Positions 38,498-48,133 of a DNA stretch of 64,000 nucleotides are shown one piece after another. The position numbers and the translations under genes were made by a program. Within the stretch, counting starts at the first letter, position 1; the number at the start of each line of letters is the position of its first letter. This stretch comes from Rhodanobacter ginsengisoli (GTDB lineage: Bacteria; Pseudomonadota; Gammaproteobacteria; Xanthomonadales; Rhodanobacteraceae): assembly GCF_042657065.1 (NCBI RefSeq), contig NZ_JBHSNF010000002.1, forward strand, positions 496,001-560,000. Reading direction: 5' to 3'. The notes under the pieces were generated by a model. The model was not told the DNA's origin. It made no database searches and worked only from the letters and a program-made list of their open reading frames with translations.

Positions 38498-39199
38498 TCA
38501 GTCGATAAACCACTCGATGAGCGCGCGATTGACGGCCTCGGGTTGTTCGAGCGTCGAAGCATGACCGCAGTTTTCGACGACCACGAGCCGCGCGTGGGGG
38601 ATGGCCGCGGCCATTTCCCGGGAGTGTTCCGGCGGGATGAGCGGGTCGCTGTCGCCGACCAGGACGAGCGTTGGCACGGTGATGCCCGGCAGGCTGGGAC
38701 GGGAGTCGCTGCGCCCAATGCAGGCCTCGAGCTGCCTTGCCATGCCTTCGATGCCCACGGTCAATCCCATGCGTACATTGATTGCACGCAGCACGGGGTC
38801 GCCTTGATGGGCTGGGTGCAATATCGCGCCGTAGACCTGTGTCAGCAGCGCCTCGAAGTTTTCTTGGCTGGCCTGGGCAATCAGGGAACGCCTCTGTGCA
38901 GTCTGGTCGGGGGTGTCAGGACGGGCCGAGGTATCGAGCAACGCTAGCCTGGATATGCGCTCGGGAGCTTGCCGCATGATCTCGAAGCAGATGTACCCGC
39001 CCATGGAGATGCCGGCGAGGGCAAAGCGCGGAGGTGCGACATCGAGAATAGCGGTAGCAATCCCGGCGATGGTACGGCCCTCCAGCGTAGATGCGATGGT
39101 GACGGGACCATGGGGCCACAGGGCTGCGACCTGGGGAGCGAACACTTCGGAGGTGCAAAGCAGGCCGGGAACAAGAACGATGGGGGGCATGTACCGCAT
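38498..39199 (-). CDS. Alpha/beta-fold hydrolase
   Basis: 233 residues from the ATG at 39199 (an ATG at 39190 is equally possible; the ribosome site is weak). PIVLVPGLLCTSEVFAPQ opens the fold, GISMGGYICFEIM is the nucleophile elbow (G-x-S-x-G), VPTLVLVGDSDPLIPPEHSREMA supplies the acid Asp, and ENCGHASTLEQPEAV the catalytic His. A complete catalytic triad is present; the substrate is unknown. The gene stands alone between two gene-poor stretches and its base composition differs from its neighbours. Confidence 0.85.
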   Translation of the reverse strand: MRYMPPIVLVPGLLCTSEVFAPQVAALWPHGPVTIASTLEGRTIAGIATAILDVAPPRFALAGISMGGYICFEIMRQAPERISRLALLDTSARPDTPDQTAQRRSLIAQASQENFEALLTQVYGAILHPAHQGDPVLRAINVRMGLTVGIEGMARQLEACIGRSDSRPSLPGITVPTLVLVGDSDPLIPPEHSREMAAAIPHARLVVVENCGHASTLEQPEAVNRALIEWFID

Positions 39200-39600
39200 C
39201 CGCTGGAAAAAGGCTGGGTCCGCGGGCGTCTTCCTGCGTCTGAATCGTGCAGATGTTCGCCACGGCAATCGCCGCTAGTGTGGGGCACGAATCATAGCAA
39301 GCGGCCCGTAGTCCGCTTCGCGCGGTTGATCACATCGACTTCAGTGCGCCCCAACGCCACTGGATTTGGCTGGGGTCAACCCCCGTCACTCCGCTTTTGC
39401 TCTTTTGCTCGCTTCGTCAGATCCAGTGGCTCCGCTTTAAAGCGCACACCTGACGAGGCGGGGCAGTCGACCTTCATCCCGCTACGCGACCTGATACCGA
39501 ATGAGAAATAATGGCCAGCCTTCCCAAAAGCGGGCGTTCGCGGCCGGCAGCAACGGGTCGAAAATGAACGTCCAACAAACCGCTGCTGGTCAACGCAGCC
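39200..39600. other. Gene-poor stretch after the alpha/beta hydrolase
   Basis: 401 bp without a supported gene. It contains the inverted repeat at 39356-39430. Short plus-strand frames here have no ribosome site and look spurious. Confidence 0.5.
39356..39430. repeat. 10-bp inverted repeat
   Basis: GCCACTGGAT at 39356-39365 and ATCCAGTGGC at 39421-39430, perfect inverted copies 55 bp apart, in a stretch without genes. It could be the remains of a small mobile element or simply a stem. Confidence 0.4.
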
Positions 39601-40527
39601 TCAGCGGTTGCTCACCCCGTGCGGCACGTGCCCCGTCGCCACATGCTTGCGGGCGGACTCGACGTTGGCGGGGGAGTCGTCGAAGAAGATGTCGGCGCCG
39701 AAGGCATCGAGGAACGGGCCCTTGTCGCGACCGCCGAGGAACAGTGCCTCGTCGATACGCACGCCCCACTTGCGCAGGGTCAGGATCACGCGCTTGTGCG
39801 CGGGTGCGGAACGGGCGGTGACCAGGGCGGTGCGGATCGGCGAGTCCTCGGCCGGGAACGCGGTCTGCAGCCGGTGCAGCGCGGTGAGGAAGCCCCGGAA
39901 CGGTCCGACCGACAGCGGCTCGCCGGCGTGTTCGGTCTCGCTGCGATGGAAGGCCTCGAGGCCTTCCTCGCGCGACACGCGCTCGCCTTCGTCGCCGAAC
40001 AGCACCGCGTCGCCGTCGAAGGCGATGCGCAATTGTTCGCTGGCGCGTGGGCGCGCGGTGCTGGGCAGGATGGTGGCCGCGGCCACGCCGGCGGCCAGTG
40101 CGCGGCCCACGTCCTCGGCGTTGGCGGAGAGGAACAGATCGGCCTTGAACGGCGCGATGTAGTCGGAGGTCGGTGCGCCGCTGGTGAAGGCGGCGCGGCT
40201 GATTTCCAGGCCGTAATGCTGGATCGCGTTGAAGATGCGCAGGCCGGTGTCGCCGGAATTGCGCGACAGCAGGATCACCTCGACCGGCGGCACGTCGCCG
40301 GCCAGCCGGTTCAGTCCCAGCAGCTTCTGCACCAGCGGGAAGGCCACGCCCGGCTGCAGGATCTCGTTCTCGTGCTCGATCTGGAACGAGCGGTACGCAT
40401 CCAGGCCGTCGCGCTCGAACAACGCGTGGCTGTCGCCGAGATCGAACAGAGCGCGCGAGGAAATGGCCACCACGAGGCGGTTGTCGGTAGCTGAGGCAGG
40501 GTCGTGGCTGGAAGCAGGATCGGGCAT
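39601..40527 (-). CDS. 5'-nucleotidase (PF06189 type)
   Basis: 308 residues. LVVAISSRALFDLGDSHALF and RIAFDGDAVLFGDEGERV are hallmarks of the cytosolic 5'-nucleotidase family PF06189, which shares the haloacid-dehalogenase Asp chemistry; the C-terminal GADIFFDDSPANVESARKHV supplies the late Asp pair. The enzyme removes phosphate from nucleoside monophosphates. Downstream of nadK on the same strand, separated by a long palindromic repeat. Confidence 0.9.
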   Translation of the reverse strand: MPDPASSHDPASATDNRLVVAISSRALFDLGDSHALFERDGLDAYRSFQIEHENEILQPGVAFPLVQKLLGLNRLAGDVPPVEVILLSRNSGDTGLRIFNAIQHYGLEISRAAFTSGAPTSDYIAPFKADLFLSANAEDVGRALAAGVAAATILPSTARPRASEQLRIAFDGDAVLFGDEGERVSREEGLEAFHRSETEHAGEPLSVGPFRGFLTALHRLQTAFPAEDSPIRTALVTARSAPAHKRVILTLRKWGVRIDEALFLGGRDKGPFLDAFGADIFFDDSPANVESARKHVATGHVPHGVSNR

Positions 40528-40548
40528 ACCGTGAATCTACCGCATTGA

Positions 40549-40630
40549 GCGAGGAGTGAGTGAAGAGGCGTGAGAAACGAGAGGAGGGCTGGTGCCGGCT
40601 TTCTCTCACTCCTCTTCACTCACTCCCGCC
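40549..40630. repeat. Interspersed palindromic repeat, copy 1
   Basis: The left arm (40549-40581, starting GCGAGGAGTGAGTG and ending GTGAGAAACGAG) faces a near-complementary right arm (40600-40630). The left arm differs from the arm of copy 2 (51319-51350) at only three of 33 positions. It fills the gap between nadK and the 5'-nucleotidase gene. Confidence 0.8.
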
Positions 40631-40633
40631 TTT

Positions 40634-41395
40634 TCATTCCGCGGCGAACTGCTCGTCGAGGATGCGCTGTTCCAGGTTGTGTTCCGGATCGAACAGCAGG
40701 CGCACACCCTGCCCTCCCGATTGCCGGATCGAGACCGTGCGCACGTCGCGCACCTCATGGAAGTCGGCGGTCGCGCTGACGGGGCGCTTGCCCGGATCGA
40801 GCACGCGCAGGATCACCTCGGTGCGATGCGGCAGGATCGCGCCGCGCCAGCGGCGCGGTCGGAACGGGCTGATCGGGGTGAGTGCCAGCACGTTCGCGTC
40901 CAGTGGCAGGATCGGGCCGTGGGCGGACAGGTTGTAGGCAGTGGAGCCGGCCGGGGTCGAGACCAGGATGCCGTCACACACCAGGGTCGCCAGCTTCACC
41001 GTGTCGTTGAGCTGCACTTCCAGATGCGCCGCCTGGTTGCTCTGGCGCAACAGCGACACCTCGTTGAACGCGAGCCTGGTGCACTCCTCACCGTCCGCAT
41101 CGGTCACCTGCATCTGCAGCGGGAACAGCGAGGCGGTATGCGAGCGCGCGATCCGTCCCGGCAGGTCGTCGAGCTTGTGCTTGTTCATCAGGAAGCCGAC
41201 CCGCCCCAGTTTCATGCCGTAGACCGGCAACTCCAGCGCGCCGTAGGCATGCAGGGTGCGCAGCATGAAACCGTCGCCGCCCAGCGCCACGATCAGTTCG
41301 GCCTGCTCGGGCGGCACGTCGCCGTACCGATCCACCAGCTTGCGCCGCGCCTGCTGGGCGACACCGGTATCGCTGGCGACGAAGGCAAAGCGCAT
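40634..41395 (-). CDS. nadK: NAD kinase
   Basis: 253 residues, on the short side but normal for this order. It has ELIVALGGDGFMLRTLH (the GGDG phosphate loop and catalytic Asp), LAFNEVSLLR (N-E), and VCDGILVSTPAGSTAYNLSAHGPIL, which binds the nicotinamide ribose. It phosphorylates NAD to NADP. It sits between gdhB and the 5'-nucleotidase, all on the minus strand. Confidence 0.97.
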   Translation of the reverse strand: MRFAFVASDTGVAQQARRKLVDRYGDVPPEQAELIVALGGDGFMLRTLHAYGALELPVYGMKLGRVGFLMNKHKLDDLPGRIARSHTASLFPLQMQVTDADGEECTRLAFNEVSLLRQSNQAAHLEVQLNDTVKLATLVCDGILVSTPAGSTAYNLSAHGPILPLDANVLALTPISPFRPRRWRGAILPHRTEVILRVLDPGKRPVSATADFHEVRDVRTVSIRQSGGQGVRLLFDPEHNLEQRILDEQFAAE

Positions 41396-41493
41396 GCGTG
41401 GAACCCCTTGGCTGAAGTCGGCCCAGATTACACAGCATGAAGGCGCAAGACCATGACGGGTCCTGCGCCTTCATGCAGAGCCAACGGGCGGGC

Positions 41494-44400
41494 TCAGCCC
41501 ACCGGCACCTGGGCCAGCTGGGCCAGACGGCGTACCGCGACCGAAGCGATCGGGTAGTCCGCATTCTGGGTGAGGATTTCCGCCAGCATGCTGCGGGTGT
41601 GCTGCAGCGTCGCGTCGTCCCGCTGCAGCCACGCCTGCACCGGCGAAATATCCGGGCGCTCGCCGGCCATGCCCAACACCTGCAGCGCCAGCGCACGATG
41701 CTGATGGTTCAGCTCGTCGAGCAGCGAGCCGCGTGCTTGCGCATGCCAGTGGCCCTCGACCGGCAGCGCCTCGATCTGACCGCGCAGCCATTCCAGATCC
41801 AGCGCTTCTTCCAGTTCGTAGAACACGCCGGCGACCCGCTCCATCGGCTGGCCGCTCTGCTGCACCACCTCGACCATGTCCAGCGCCGCGCGCAGATCCG
41901 GCATGCGGGCCAGCCGCAGGGCCAGCTCGGCCGGCAGGCCCAGACCCTCCCATTTCTCCTGGGTGCTGGAGAAGTCCGCCTTGCCGGTCGGCGTCAACAC
42001 CTCCGGCAGGACCTTGCGCAGGGCGTAGACACCTGCCTGGTAACGCTCGACGTTGGCGGCGATGTCCAGCGAGCCACCGGGACGATTCAGCAGCCAGCGC
42101 GTCATGTGACGCAGCAGCGACCAGACCTGCTTGATCGCGTCGATCTGGGTGTCCTCGGCGACCTGGCTGTCGAGCGCCTCGACCAGCGCCCACAACTCGC
42201 GCGCGTCGAGGATCTCGCGCGCCGCGGTGTACGCCTTGGCGATCGCAGCCGGACGCTGGCCGGTGTCCTCCTGCATGCGCATCATGAAGGTCGCGCCCAT
42301 GCGGTTGATCGTCGAGTTGGTCACCGCGGTGGCGATGATCTCGCGCTTCAGCCGATGGCGCTGCATGTGCTCGGCATACTTCTCGTGCAGCGGCGCCGGG
42401 AAGTAGCGCACCAGTTCCTTCGACAGGTACGGATCTTCCGGCACGTCCGAATCCAGCAATTGCTGGAACAGGCGGATCTTGTCGTACGAGAGCAGCACCG
42501 CCAGCTCCGGTCGGGTCAGTCCGTGCCCGCGACTCTTGCGCTCGATCAGCTCCGCTTCGGAAGGCAGGTTCTCCACCTGGCGGTCCAGCGTCCCCTCGAC
42601 TTCCAGCGTGCGGATGAAATGCGCCATCGAACCGATGCGGCTCACCGACTGATGTTCCATCAGGGTGATCGCCTGGTTCTGCCGGTAGTTGTCCCACAGC
42701 ACCAGCTGGCCGACCTCGTCGGTCATCGCCGCCAGTTGCGCGTTGCGTGCGTCGTCGCTGAGCTCGCCACGCTGCACCGCATCGTTGAGCAGGATCTTGA
42801 TGTTCACCTCGTGATCGGAGGTATCCACGCCGGCGGAGTTGTCGATGAAATCGGTATTCAGCAGCACGCCGTGCTGGGCCGCCTCGATACGCCCCTTCTG
42901 GGTCATGCCGAGGTTGCCGCCCTCACCGACGACCTTGCAGCGCAGCTCGGCGCCGTTGACGCGCAGCGCGTTGTTGGCGCGATCGCCGACGTCGGCATGG
43001 GTCTCGGTGGACGACTTCACGTAGGTACCGATGCCGCCGTTCCACAGCAGGTCCACCGGCGCCTTGAGGATCGCGCTGAGCAGGTCGCTGGGTGCCATGT
43101 GTTCGACGTCGGCCTTCAGACCGAGCACCGCGCGCACCTCCGGCGTGACCGGAATCGACTTGGCACTGCGCGGATAGACGCCGCCGCCGGCGGAAATCAG
43201 CGACTTGTCGTAATCGTCCCAGCTCGAGCGCGGCAGCTTGAACATGCGCTCGCGCTCGACGAACGAGCGCTCGATGTCGGGATTCGGATCGAAGAAGATG
43301 TGGCGGTGGTCGAACGCCACCTGCAGGCGGATGTGCCGCGACAGCAACATGCCGTTGCCGAACACGTCACCGGACATGTCGCCGATGCCGACGCAGGTGA
43401 AATCCTCGGTCTGGCAATTGCGCCCCAGCGCCCGGAAATGGCGCTTCACCGATTCCCATGCGCCCTTGGCGGTGATGCCCATCACCTTGTGGTCGTAGCC
43501 GTTGGAACCGCCGGAAGCAAACGCGTCGCCCAGCCAGAAACCATGCTCGATCGAGATCGCGTTGGCGATGTCCGAGAACGTGGCCGTGCCCTTGTCCGCA
43601 GCCACCACCAGGTAGGGATCGTCGCCGTCATGGCGAACCACGTCGTGCGGCGGCACCATCGCACCCTCGACGATGTTGTCGGTGATGTCGAGCAGGCCGC
43701 TGATGAACATGCGGTAGCAGGCGATGCCCTCTGCCTGCTGCGCATCACGGTCGCCACCCAGCGGGGCCTTCTTGACGAAGAAACCGCCCTTGGAGCCGAC
43801 CGGCACGATCACCGTGTTCTTGACCATCTGCGCCTTGACCAGGCCCAGCACCTCGGTACGGAAATCCTCGCGGCGGTCGGACCAGCGCAAGCCGCCACGC
43901 GCCACCGCGCCGAAGCGCAGGTGGATGCCCTCCACGCGCGGCGCGCATACCCAGATCTCCCGGTACGGCACCGGCTTGGGCAGTTCGGGGACCTGGTGCG
44001 AGTCGAGCTTGTAGCTGATGTAGTCGCGATGCTGACCGTCCCACTTCTGGAAGAAGCTGGTGCGCAAGGTGCCCCGGATCAGCGCCACGAAACTGCGCAG
44101 GATCCGATCCTCGTCGAGGCTGGAGACCTCCTCGAGCAGCGCGCCGATGACCTGTTCGACCACCCGGATCTGTTCATCGCGGGGCCTGGACAGCACCGCG
44201 CTCAGACCCTCGATCAGGGCCGGTTGTGCGGCCTGCAGCTGGTCCGGGATCAGCGCATGCATCTCCGCCGCCAGGGTGGCACCGGCGGCTTTCAGCTCTT
44301 CCGCGGAAAGCGCTTCGCGACGCGGATCGAACTTCGCCAGGAACAGCTCGACCAGCAGGCCGGCGATGGCCGGATAGCGGTTGAGGGTCTCTTCCATGTA

Positions 44401-46422
44401 CGACTGCGAGAACGTGGCGCCGGTCTGCAGCAGGTATTTGCAATAGCCACGCAGCATCGCCACCTGGCGCCAGCTGAGCTTGGCGCCCAGCACCAGCCGG
44501 TTGAAACCGTCGCTCTCGGCCTGGCCGCGCCAGATCTGCTCGAAGGCGTCCTCGAACAGGGCGCCGACCTGCTCGACGCTGAAGGTGAGCCGGCCGACCG
44601 GCTGCACCTCGAAATCCTGGATCGACAGCGGTGCATCGCCGGGAATCTCGTAGACGTGCTCGGTGAGCACGCGCAGGCCCAGGTTCTCCAGCTGCGGCAG
44701 CACTTCGGACAGGGCAATGTCGCCGCCGCTGCGATAGACCTTGAAGCGCAGTTTTTCCGGCGCGTGGGGCGGATGGTAGAACGACATGCGCAGGGCGTTG
44801 TCGCCCTGCAGCAGCGACAGCTGGTGGATGTCATCGGCCGCCACGACCGGACTCACGTCCTCGACGTAGCCCGCAGGCATCGACTTGGCATAGCGGTTGG
44901 CCAGCACCACGCCTTCATGCTCGCCACGCGACTGCACCAGCGCATCGCGGAGGTCGTCGTACCAGTTGCGCACGATGGCCGCCACGCCGCTTTCCAGCAC
45001 CGCGATATCGGGCGTGGGGCGATCGCCGATCTTCGGCCGGACCACCACGTAGAGGCGGGCCAGCACGTCGTCGCCCATCAGCACGGCCGAATCGAGGTGT
45101 TCGCCGCGCAAGCCGTCCTTGAGCAGATGCTCGATGCGCTCGCGCACCGTGGTGTTGAACCGCTCGCGCGGCACGAACACCAGGCAGGTGAAGAAACGGC
45201 CGTAGCGGTCCCCGCGCACGAACAGCCGCGTGCGGGAGCGCTGGCGCACTTCGAGAATGCCGGTGGCGGTGGCGTACAACTCGTCCTCGCTGCTCTGGAA
45301 CAGCTCGTCGCGCGGCAGCATCTCGAGCACGTTGGCCAGCGACTTGCCGGAGTGCGAATCGCGCTTCAGGCCCGAGCGCAGCATCACCGCCTCGACCTTC
45401 TGCCGCACCAGCGGCACGTCCTGCGGACGGGCCATGTAGGCATTGGAAGTGAACATGCCGAGGAAGCGCTGCTCGGCCACCGGCCTGCCGTCGGCGCCGA
45501 ATTTCAGCACGCCGATGTAATCCATGTAGCCGGAACGGTGCACGTGCGAACGCGCGTTGGTCTTGGTCAGGATGATCGCATCGGTGGAACCCGACTGCGG
45601 CAGTTCGCTGGCAGCCAGCGTCCGCAACGAGCGCGGAGCCACGGACCGCTCGCTCTTGTGCAGGATGCCCAGACCCGAGGTATTGACGGCACGCAGCACG
45701 CGCTCGCCGTCGTCGTCGGTGACCTCGTATTCACGGTAGCCGAGGAACGTGAAATTGTCGTCGGCGACCCACTGCATGAACTCGCTGGCCTCGTCCACCG
45801 AAGCGGCGTCCAGCGGCAGTTGACGCTGCGGCAGCTCGCTGGCGATCGCCAGTGCCTTGTCGCGCATCGCCTCCCAGTCGTTCACGGCGGCGCGCACGTC
45901 GTCCAGCGCGGCCTCGACCTGTGCCTGCAATTGCTCCCGCTCGGTGGCATCGGCCGCCCGGTCGATCTCGAAGTGCATGACCGATTCGGCATTCCCCGAA
46001 TCGTCGCCCAGGCTCTGCAAGGCGCCGGACGCATCGCGCACGACCTTCAGCACCGGATGGATCACCGCATGGATCTGCAGGTGGGTCGACACGATCATGC
46101 TGACCGTGTCGACCAGGAATGGCATGTCGTCGGTGACGATCTGCAACAGGCTGCGACCGGCATGCATATCCGCGGGATTCAGCACGCGGATCACGGCGCG
46201 CCCGGCCGGGCGTTGCTGCATGAAATCCAGCAGGCTGGTGACCAGCGCGGCCCACTGCATCGGCGTGTGCAGATCCACGTCGCCGCTGCCGATGCGCGCG
46301 AAGAAAGCCTCGCTGAAAACCTCGATCTCGGCGAGGCGCCGGGATGGCAAACCGCTCTTCTTCAGCTCTGCAAGCACGATCGACGGAAGGGACTGGTCAT
46401 TCGTCGCACGGGTCAAATTCAT
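41494..46422 (-). CDS. gdhB: Large NAD-specific glutamate dehydrogenase
   Basis: 1642 residues, the normal size of the 180-kDa NAD-GDH class. The long N-terminal regulatory part includes ACT-like stretches (DMPFLVDTVSMIVSTHLQIHAVIHPVLKV). The catalytic core carries FRTEVLGLVKAQMVKNTVIVPVGSKGGFFVKK and GGIGTYVKSSTETHADVGDRANNALR, then VVGEGGNLGMTQKGRIEAA. It deaminates glutamate to 2-oxoglutarate, favouring catabolism. Long open frames on the opposite strand across this gene are composition artefacts. Confidence 0.97.
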   Translation of the reverse strand: MNLTRATNDQSLPSIVLAELKKSGLPSRRLAEIEVFSEAFFARIGSGDVDLHTPMQWAALVTSLLDFMQQRPAGRAVIRVLNPADMHAGRSLLQIVTDDMPFLVDTVSMIVSTHLQIHAVIHPVLKVVRDASGALQSLGDDSGNAESVMHFEIDRAADATEREQLQAQVEAALDDVRAAVNDWEAMRDKALAIASELPQRQLPLDAASVDEASEFMQWVADDNFTFLGYREYEVTDDDGERVLRAVNTSGLGILHKSERSVAPRSLRTLAASELPQSGSTDAIILTKTNARSHVHRSGYMDYIGVLKFGADGRPVAEQRFLGMFTSNAYMARPQDVPLVRQKVEAVMLRSGLKRDSHSGKSLANVLEMLPRDELFQSSEDELYATATGILEVRQRSRTRLFVRGDRYGRFFTCLVFVPRERFNTTVRERIEHLLKDGLRGEHLDSAVLMGDDVLARLYVVVRPKIGDRPTPDIAVLESGVAAIVRNWYDDLRDALVQSRGEHEGVVLANRYAKSMPAGYVEDVSPVVAADDIHQLSLLQGDNALRMSFYHPPHAPEKLRFKVYRSGGDIALSEVLPQLENLGLRVLTEHVYEIPGDAPLSIQDFEVQPVGRLTFSVEQVGALFEDAFEQIWRGQAESDGFNRLVLGAKLSWRQVAMLRGYCKYLLQTGATFSQSYMEETLNRYPAIAGLLVELFLAKFDPRREALSAEELKAAGATLAAEMHALIPDQLQAAQPALIEGLSAVLSRPRDEQIRVVEQVIGALLEEVSSLDEDRILRSFVALIRGTLRTSFFQKWDGQHRDYISYKLDSHQVPELPKPVPYREIWVCAPRVEGIHLRFGAVARGGLRWSDRREDFRTEVLGLVKAQMVKNTVIVPVGSKGGFFVKKAPLGGDRDAQQAEGIACYRMFISGLLDITDNIVEGAMVPPHDVVRHDGDDPYLVVAADKGTATFSDIANAISIEHGFWLGDAFASGGSNGYDHKVMGITAKGAWESVKRHFRALGRNCQTEDFTCVGIGDMSGDVFGNGMLLSRHIRLQVAFDHRHIFFDPNPDIERSFVERERMFKLPRSSWDDYDKSLISAGGGVYPRSAKSIPVTPEVRAVLGLKADVEHMAPSDLLSAILKAPVDLLWNGGIGTYVKSSTETHADVGDRANNALRVNGAELRCKVVGEGGNLGMTQKGRIEAAQHGVLLNTDFIDNSAGVDTSDHEVNIKILLNDAVQRGELSDDARNAQLAAMTDEVGQLVLWDNYRQNQAITLMEHQSVSRIGSMAHFIRTLEVEGTLDRQVENLPSEAELIERKSRGHGLTRPELAVLLSYDKIRLFQQLLDSDVPEDPYLSKELVRYFPAPLHEKYAEHMQRHRLKREIIATAVTNSTINRMGATFMMRMQEDTGQRPAAIAKAYTAAREILDARELWALVEALDSQVAEDTQIDAIKQVWSLLRHMTRWLLNRPGGSLDIAANVERYQAGVYALRKVLPEVLTPTGKADFSSTQEKWEGLGLPAELALRLARMPDLRAALDMVEVVQQSGQPMERVAGVFYELEEALDLEWLRGQIEALPVEGHWHAQARGSLLDELNHQHRALALQVLGMAGERPDISPVQAWLQRDDATLQHTRSMLAEILTQNADYPIASVAVRRLAQLAQVPVG

Positions 46423-46929
46423 GGCTTCTACTGGTCAGTGGAGACGTTGTTCGGGAACGCGGGTAAAAAGCCTCGAAAGGATACGCCGCGCAGCAAGGTG
46501 AATCCACCGGCGCGACGCGAATTCCACCATCCCCGTGCGCATGGATTCAGCCAGTCTTCGGGCGTTGCCATCGAGCGGCAGATCGATCGCCTCACCCGAG
46601 GTATCCACCCTCATGCACGCACCATCTCCGCTGCACCGTCCCGGCGAGCCAACAGGACGAGGGCGGCTGCGCAGATCACCGCGCGACCGGTCAATGGCTG
46701 GATTCGTGGCAGCGATAAAATGTAAACTCACCGGTATAGTCTGAACCGCGAAGCGCATGGCATGGCGCTCTGCGTGTGGCCAGGACGGCGGCCGCCAGCT
46801 GCTGCGGCAGTGCGGCTGACCTGTGGCACAAGACACCCCCGTCACGATGCAGTATCAGTCCTCCCCCGAATTGCCGGACTGCACCCCGGCCACGCCCATT
46901 CCCCGTACAAGCCAAGTTCTGGAGTCCTC
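46423..46929. other. Intergenic region between gdhB and the RND operon
   Basis: 507 bp, the longest gap in the window. No gene is supported. Near the RND side there is an AT-richer patch with ACCGGT and TATAGT (46731-46740) that may belong to the efflux promoter, but its symmetry is poor. Confidence 0.5.
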
Positions 46930-48120
46930 ATGAAGTCCCCGTCACTGCGCACACCCCTGTTGTGCCTGAGCCTGCTGGTGTTGGCTGCCTGCGGCCGAGG
47001 CAAGGAGCAGGGGCCGCCGAAAATGCCGCCACCGGAAGTCGGCGTGGTCCGGGCGCAGCCGCAGAGCTCGCCGCTGACCCGCGATCTGGTCGGCCGCCTG
47101 TCCGCCTACCGCAGCGCCGACGTGCGCGCACGGGTGCCCGGGGTGCTGCTCAAGCGGCGTTACGACGAAGGCACCGACGTGAGGAAAGGCCAGTTGCTGT
47201 TCCAGATCGACCCGGCGCCGTTGCAGGCCGCACTGAACGCCAGCCTGGCCTCGCTGGCACAGGCCCAGGCGACCTACACCAACAACAAGGTTGCCGCCCA
47301 GCGCATGCACGAACTGGCCCCCAGGGGCTATGTGTCGAAATCCGACGTCGACAATGCCGATGCCGCCGAACGCACCGCCGCCGCCGCGGTACAGGTGGCC
47401 CGCGCCAACGTGCAATCGGCGCGGATCAACCGGGGCTACGCCAACGTGACTTCGCCGATCGACGGCCGCGCCGGCCAGCAGCAGGTCACCGAGGGCGCGC
47501 TGGTCGGCAGCGGCGAGGCCACCTTGCTCACCACGGTCGACCAGATCGATCCGCTGTACGTGAACTTCACCATCGGCGCGGACGTACTGGAACAGCTGCG
47601 GCGCGCACAGAGCCGCGGCAGTGTCACCCTGGCCGATCCGGACAAGACCAGCGTCCAGGTCACCCTGCCCGATGGCAGCATCTACGCCGAAAAAGGCACG
47701 CTGGACTTCTCCGCCGCGACGGTCGATCCGTCCACCGGCTCGGTCAACCTGCGCGCCACGATTCCGAACCCGAAGCACAGCCTGCTGCCGGGCATGTACG
47801 TGACCCTGAAGGCCAGCCTGGGCCAGCAGCACAAGGTGTTCCTGGTGCCGCAGGCCGCGGTGCAGCGCGATACCGCCGGTGCCTACCTGATGACGGTGGG
47901 CACGGATGGCAAGGTCGTGCGCAAGGACGTCAGCACCGGCGAAATGATGGGAGGCAATTGGGTGATTACCGACGGCCTCAAGCCAGGCGACCAGGTGATC
48001 GTCTCGGGCGTGCAGAAGGTGAAGGCCGGGGCTCCGGCCAAGACCAGCCCGTGGCAGCCCGCCTCCGCCAGCGGATCGTCCGCGCCCGACGCTCCGGGCG
48101 CCGCCCCGGCCAGCAAGTAA
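46930..48120 (+). CDS. RND efflux periplasmic adaptor (membrane fusion protein)
   Basis: 396 residues from the ATG at 46930 (GGAG upstream). A lipoprotein signal with lipobox L-A-A-C (Cys near 20) anchors it in the inner membrane. The AcrA/MexA layout is visible: RARVPGVLLKRRYDEGTDVRKGQLLFQIDP (lipoyl half), a helical hairpin to ~residue 165, VTSPIDGRAGQQQVTEGALV (second lipoyl half), beta-barrel, and a Ser/Ala/Pro-rich tail. It links the pump at 48134 to an outer-membrane channel. The pump gene follows after 13 bp. Confidence 0.94.
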   Translation: MKSPSLRTPLLCLSLLVLAACGRGKEQGPPKMPPPEVGVVRAQPQSSPLTRDLVGRLSAYRSADVRARVPGVLLKRRYDEGTDVRKGQLLFQIDPAPLQAALNASLASLAQAQATYTNNKVAAQRMHELAPRGYVSKSDVDNADAAERTAAAAVQVARANVQSARINRGYANVTSPIDGRAGQQQVTEGALVGSGEATLLTTVDQIDPLYVNFTIGADVLEQLRRAQSRGSVTLADPDKTSVQVTLPDGSIYAEKGTLDFSAATVDPSTGSVNLRATIPNPKHSLLPGMYVTLKASLGQQHKVFLVPQAAVQRDTAGAYLMTVGTDGKVVRKDVSTGEMMGGNWVITDGLKPGDQVIVSGVQKVKAGAPAKTSPWQPASASGSSAPDAPGAAPASK

Positions 48121-48133
48121 CGGAGCGCAGCGC

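Noticed and set aside
39501..39821. Short plus-strand frame over the hydrolase/5'-nucleotidase gap
   Set aside because: It runs into the 5'-nucleotidase gene in the wrong strand and has no ribosome site. Arg/Ser/Pro-rich, typical of spurious frames.
41437..46725. 1762-codon open frame on the plus strand opposite gdhB
   Set aside because: It mirrors gdhB exactly and has no coding motifs. In GC-rich DNA long antisense frames arise from codon bias. The gdhB reading on the minus strand is unambiguous.
46721..46745. ACCGGT-centred operator for a TetR regulator of the RND pump
   Set aside because: Only the central six bases are symmetric; the flanks do not pair, and no regulator gene is nearby.
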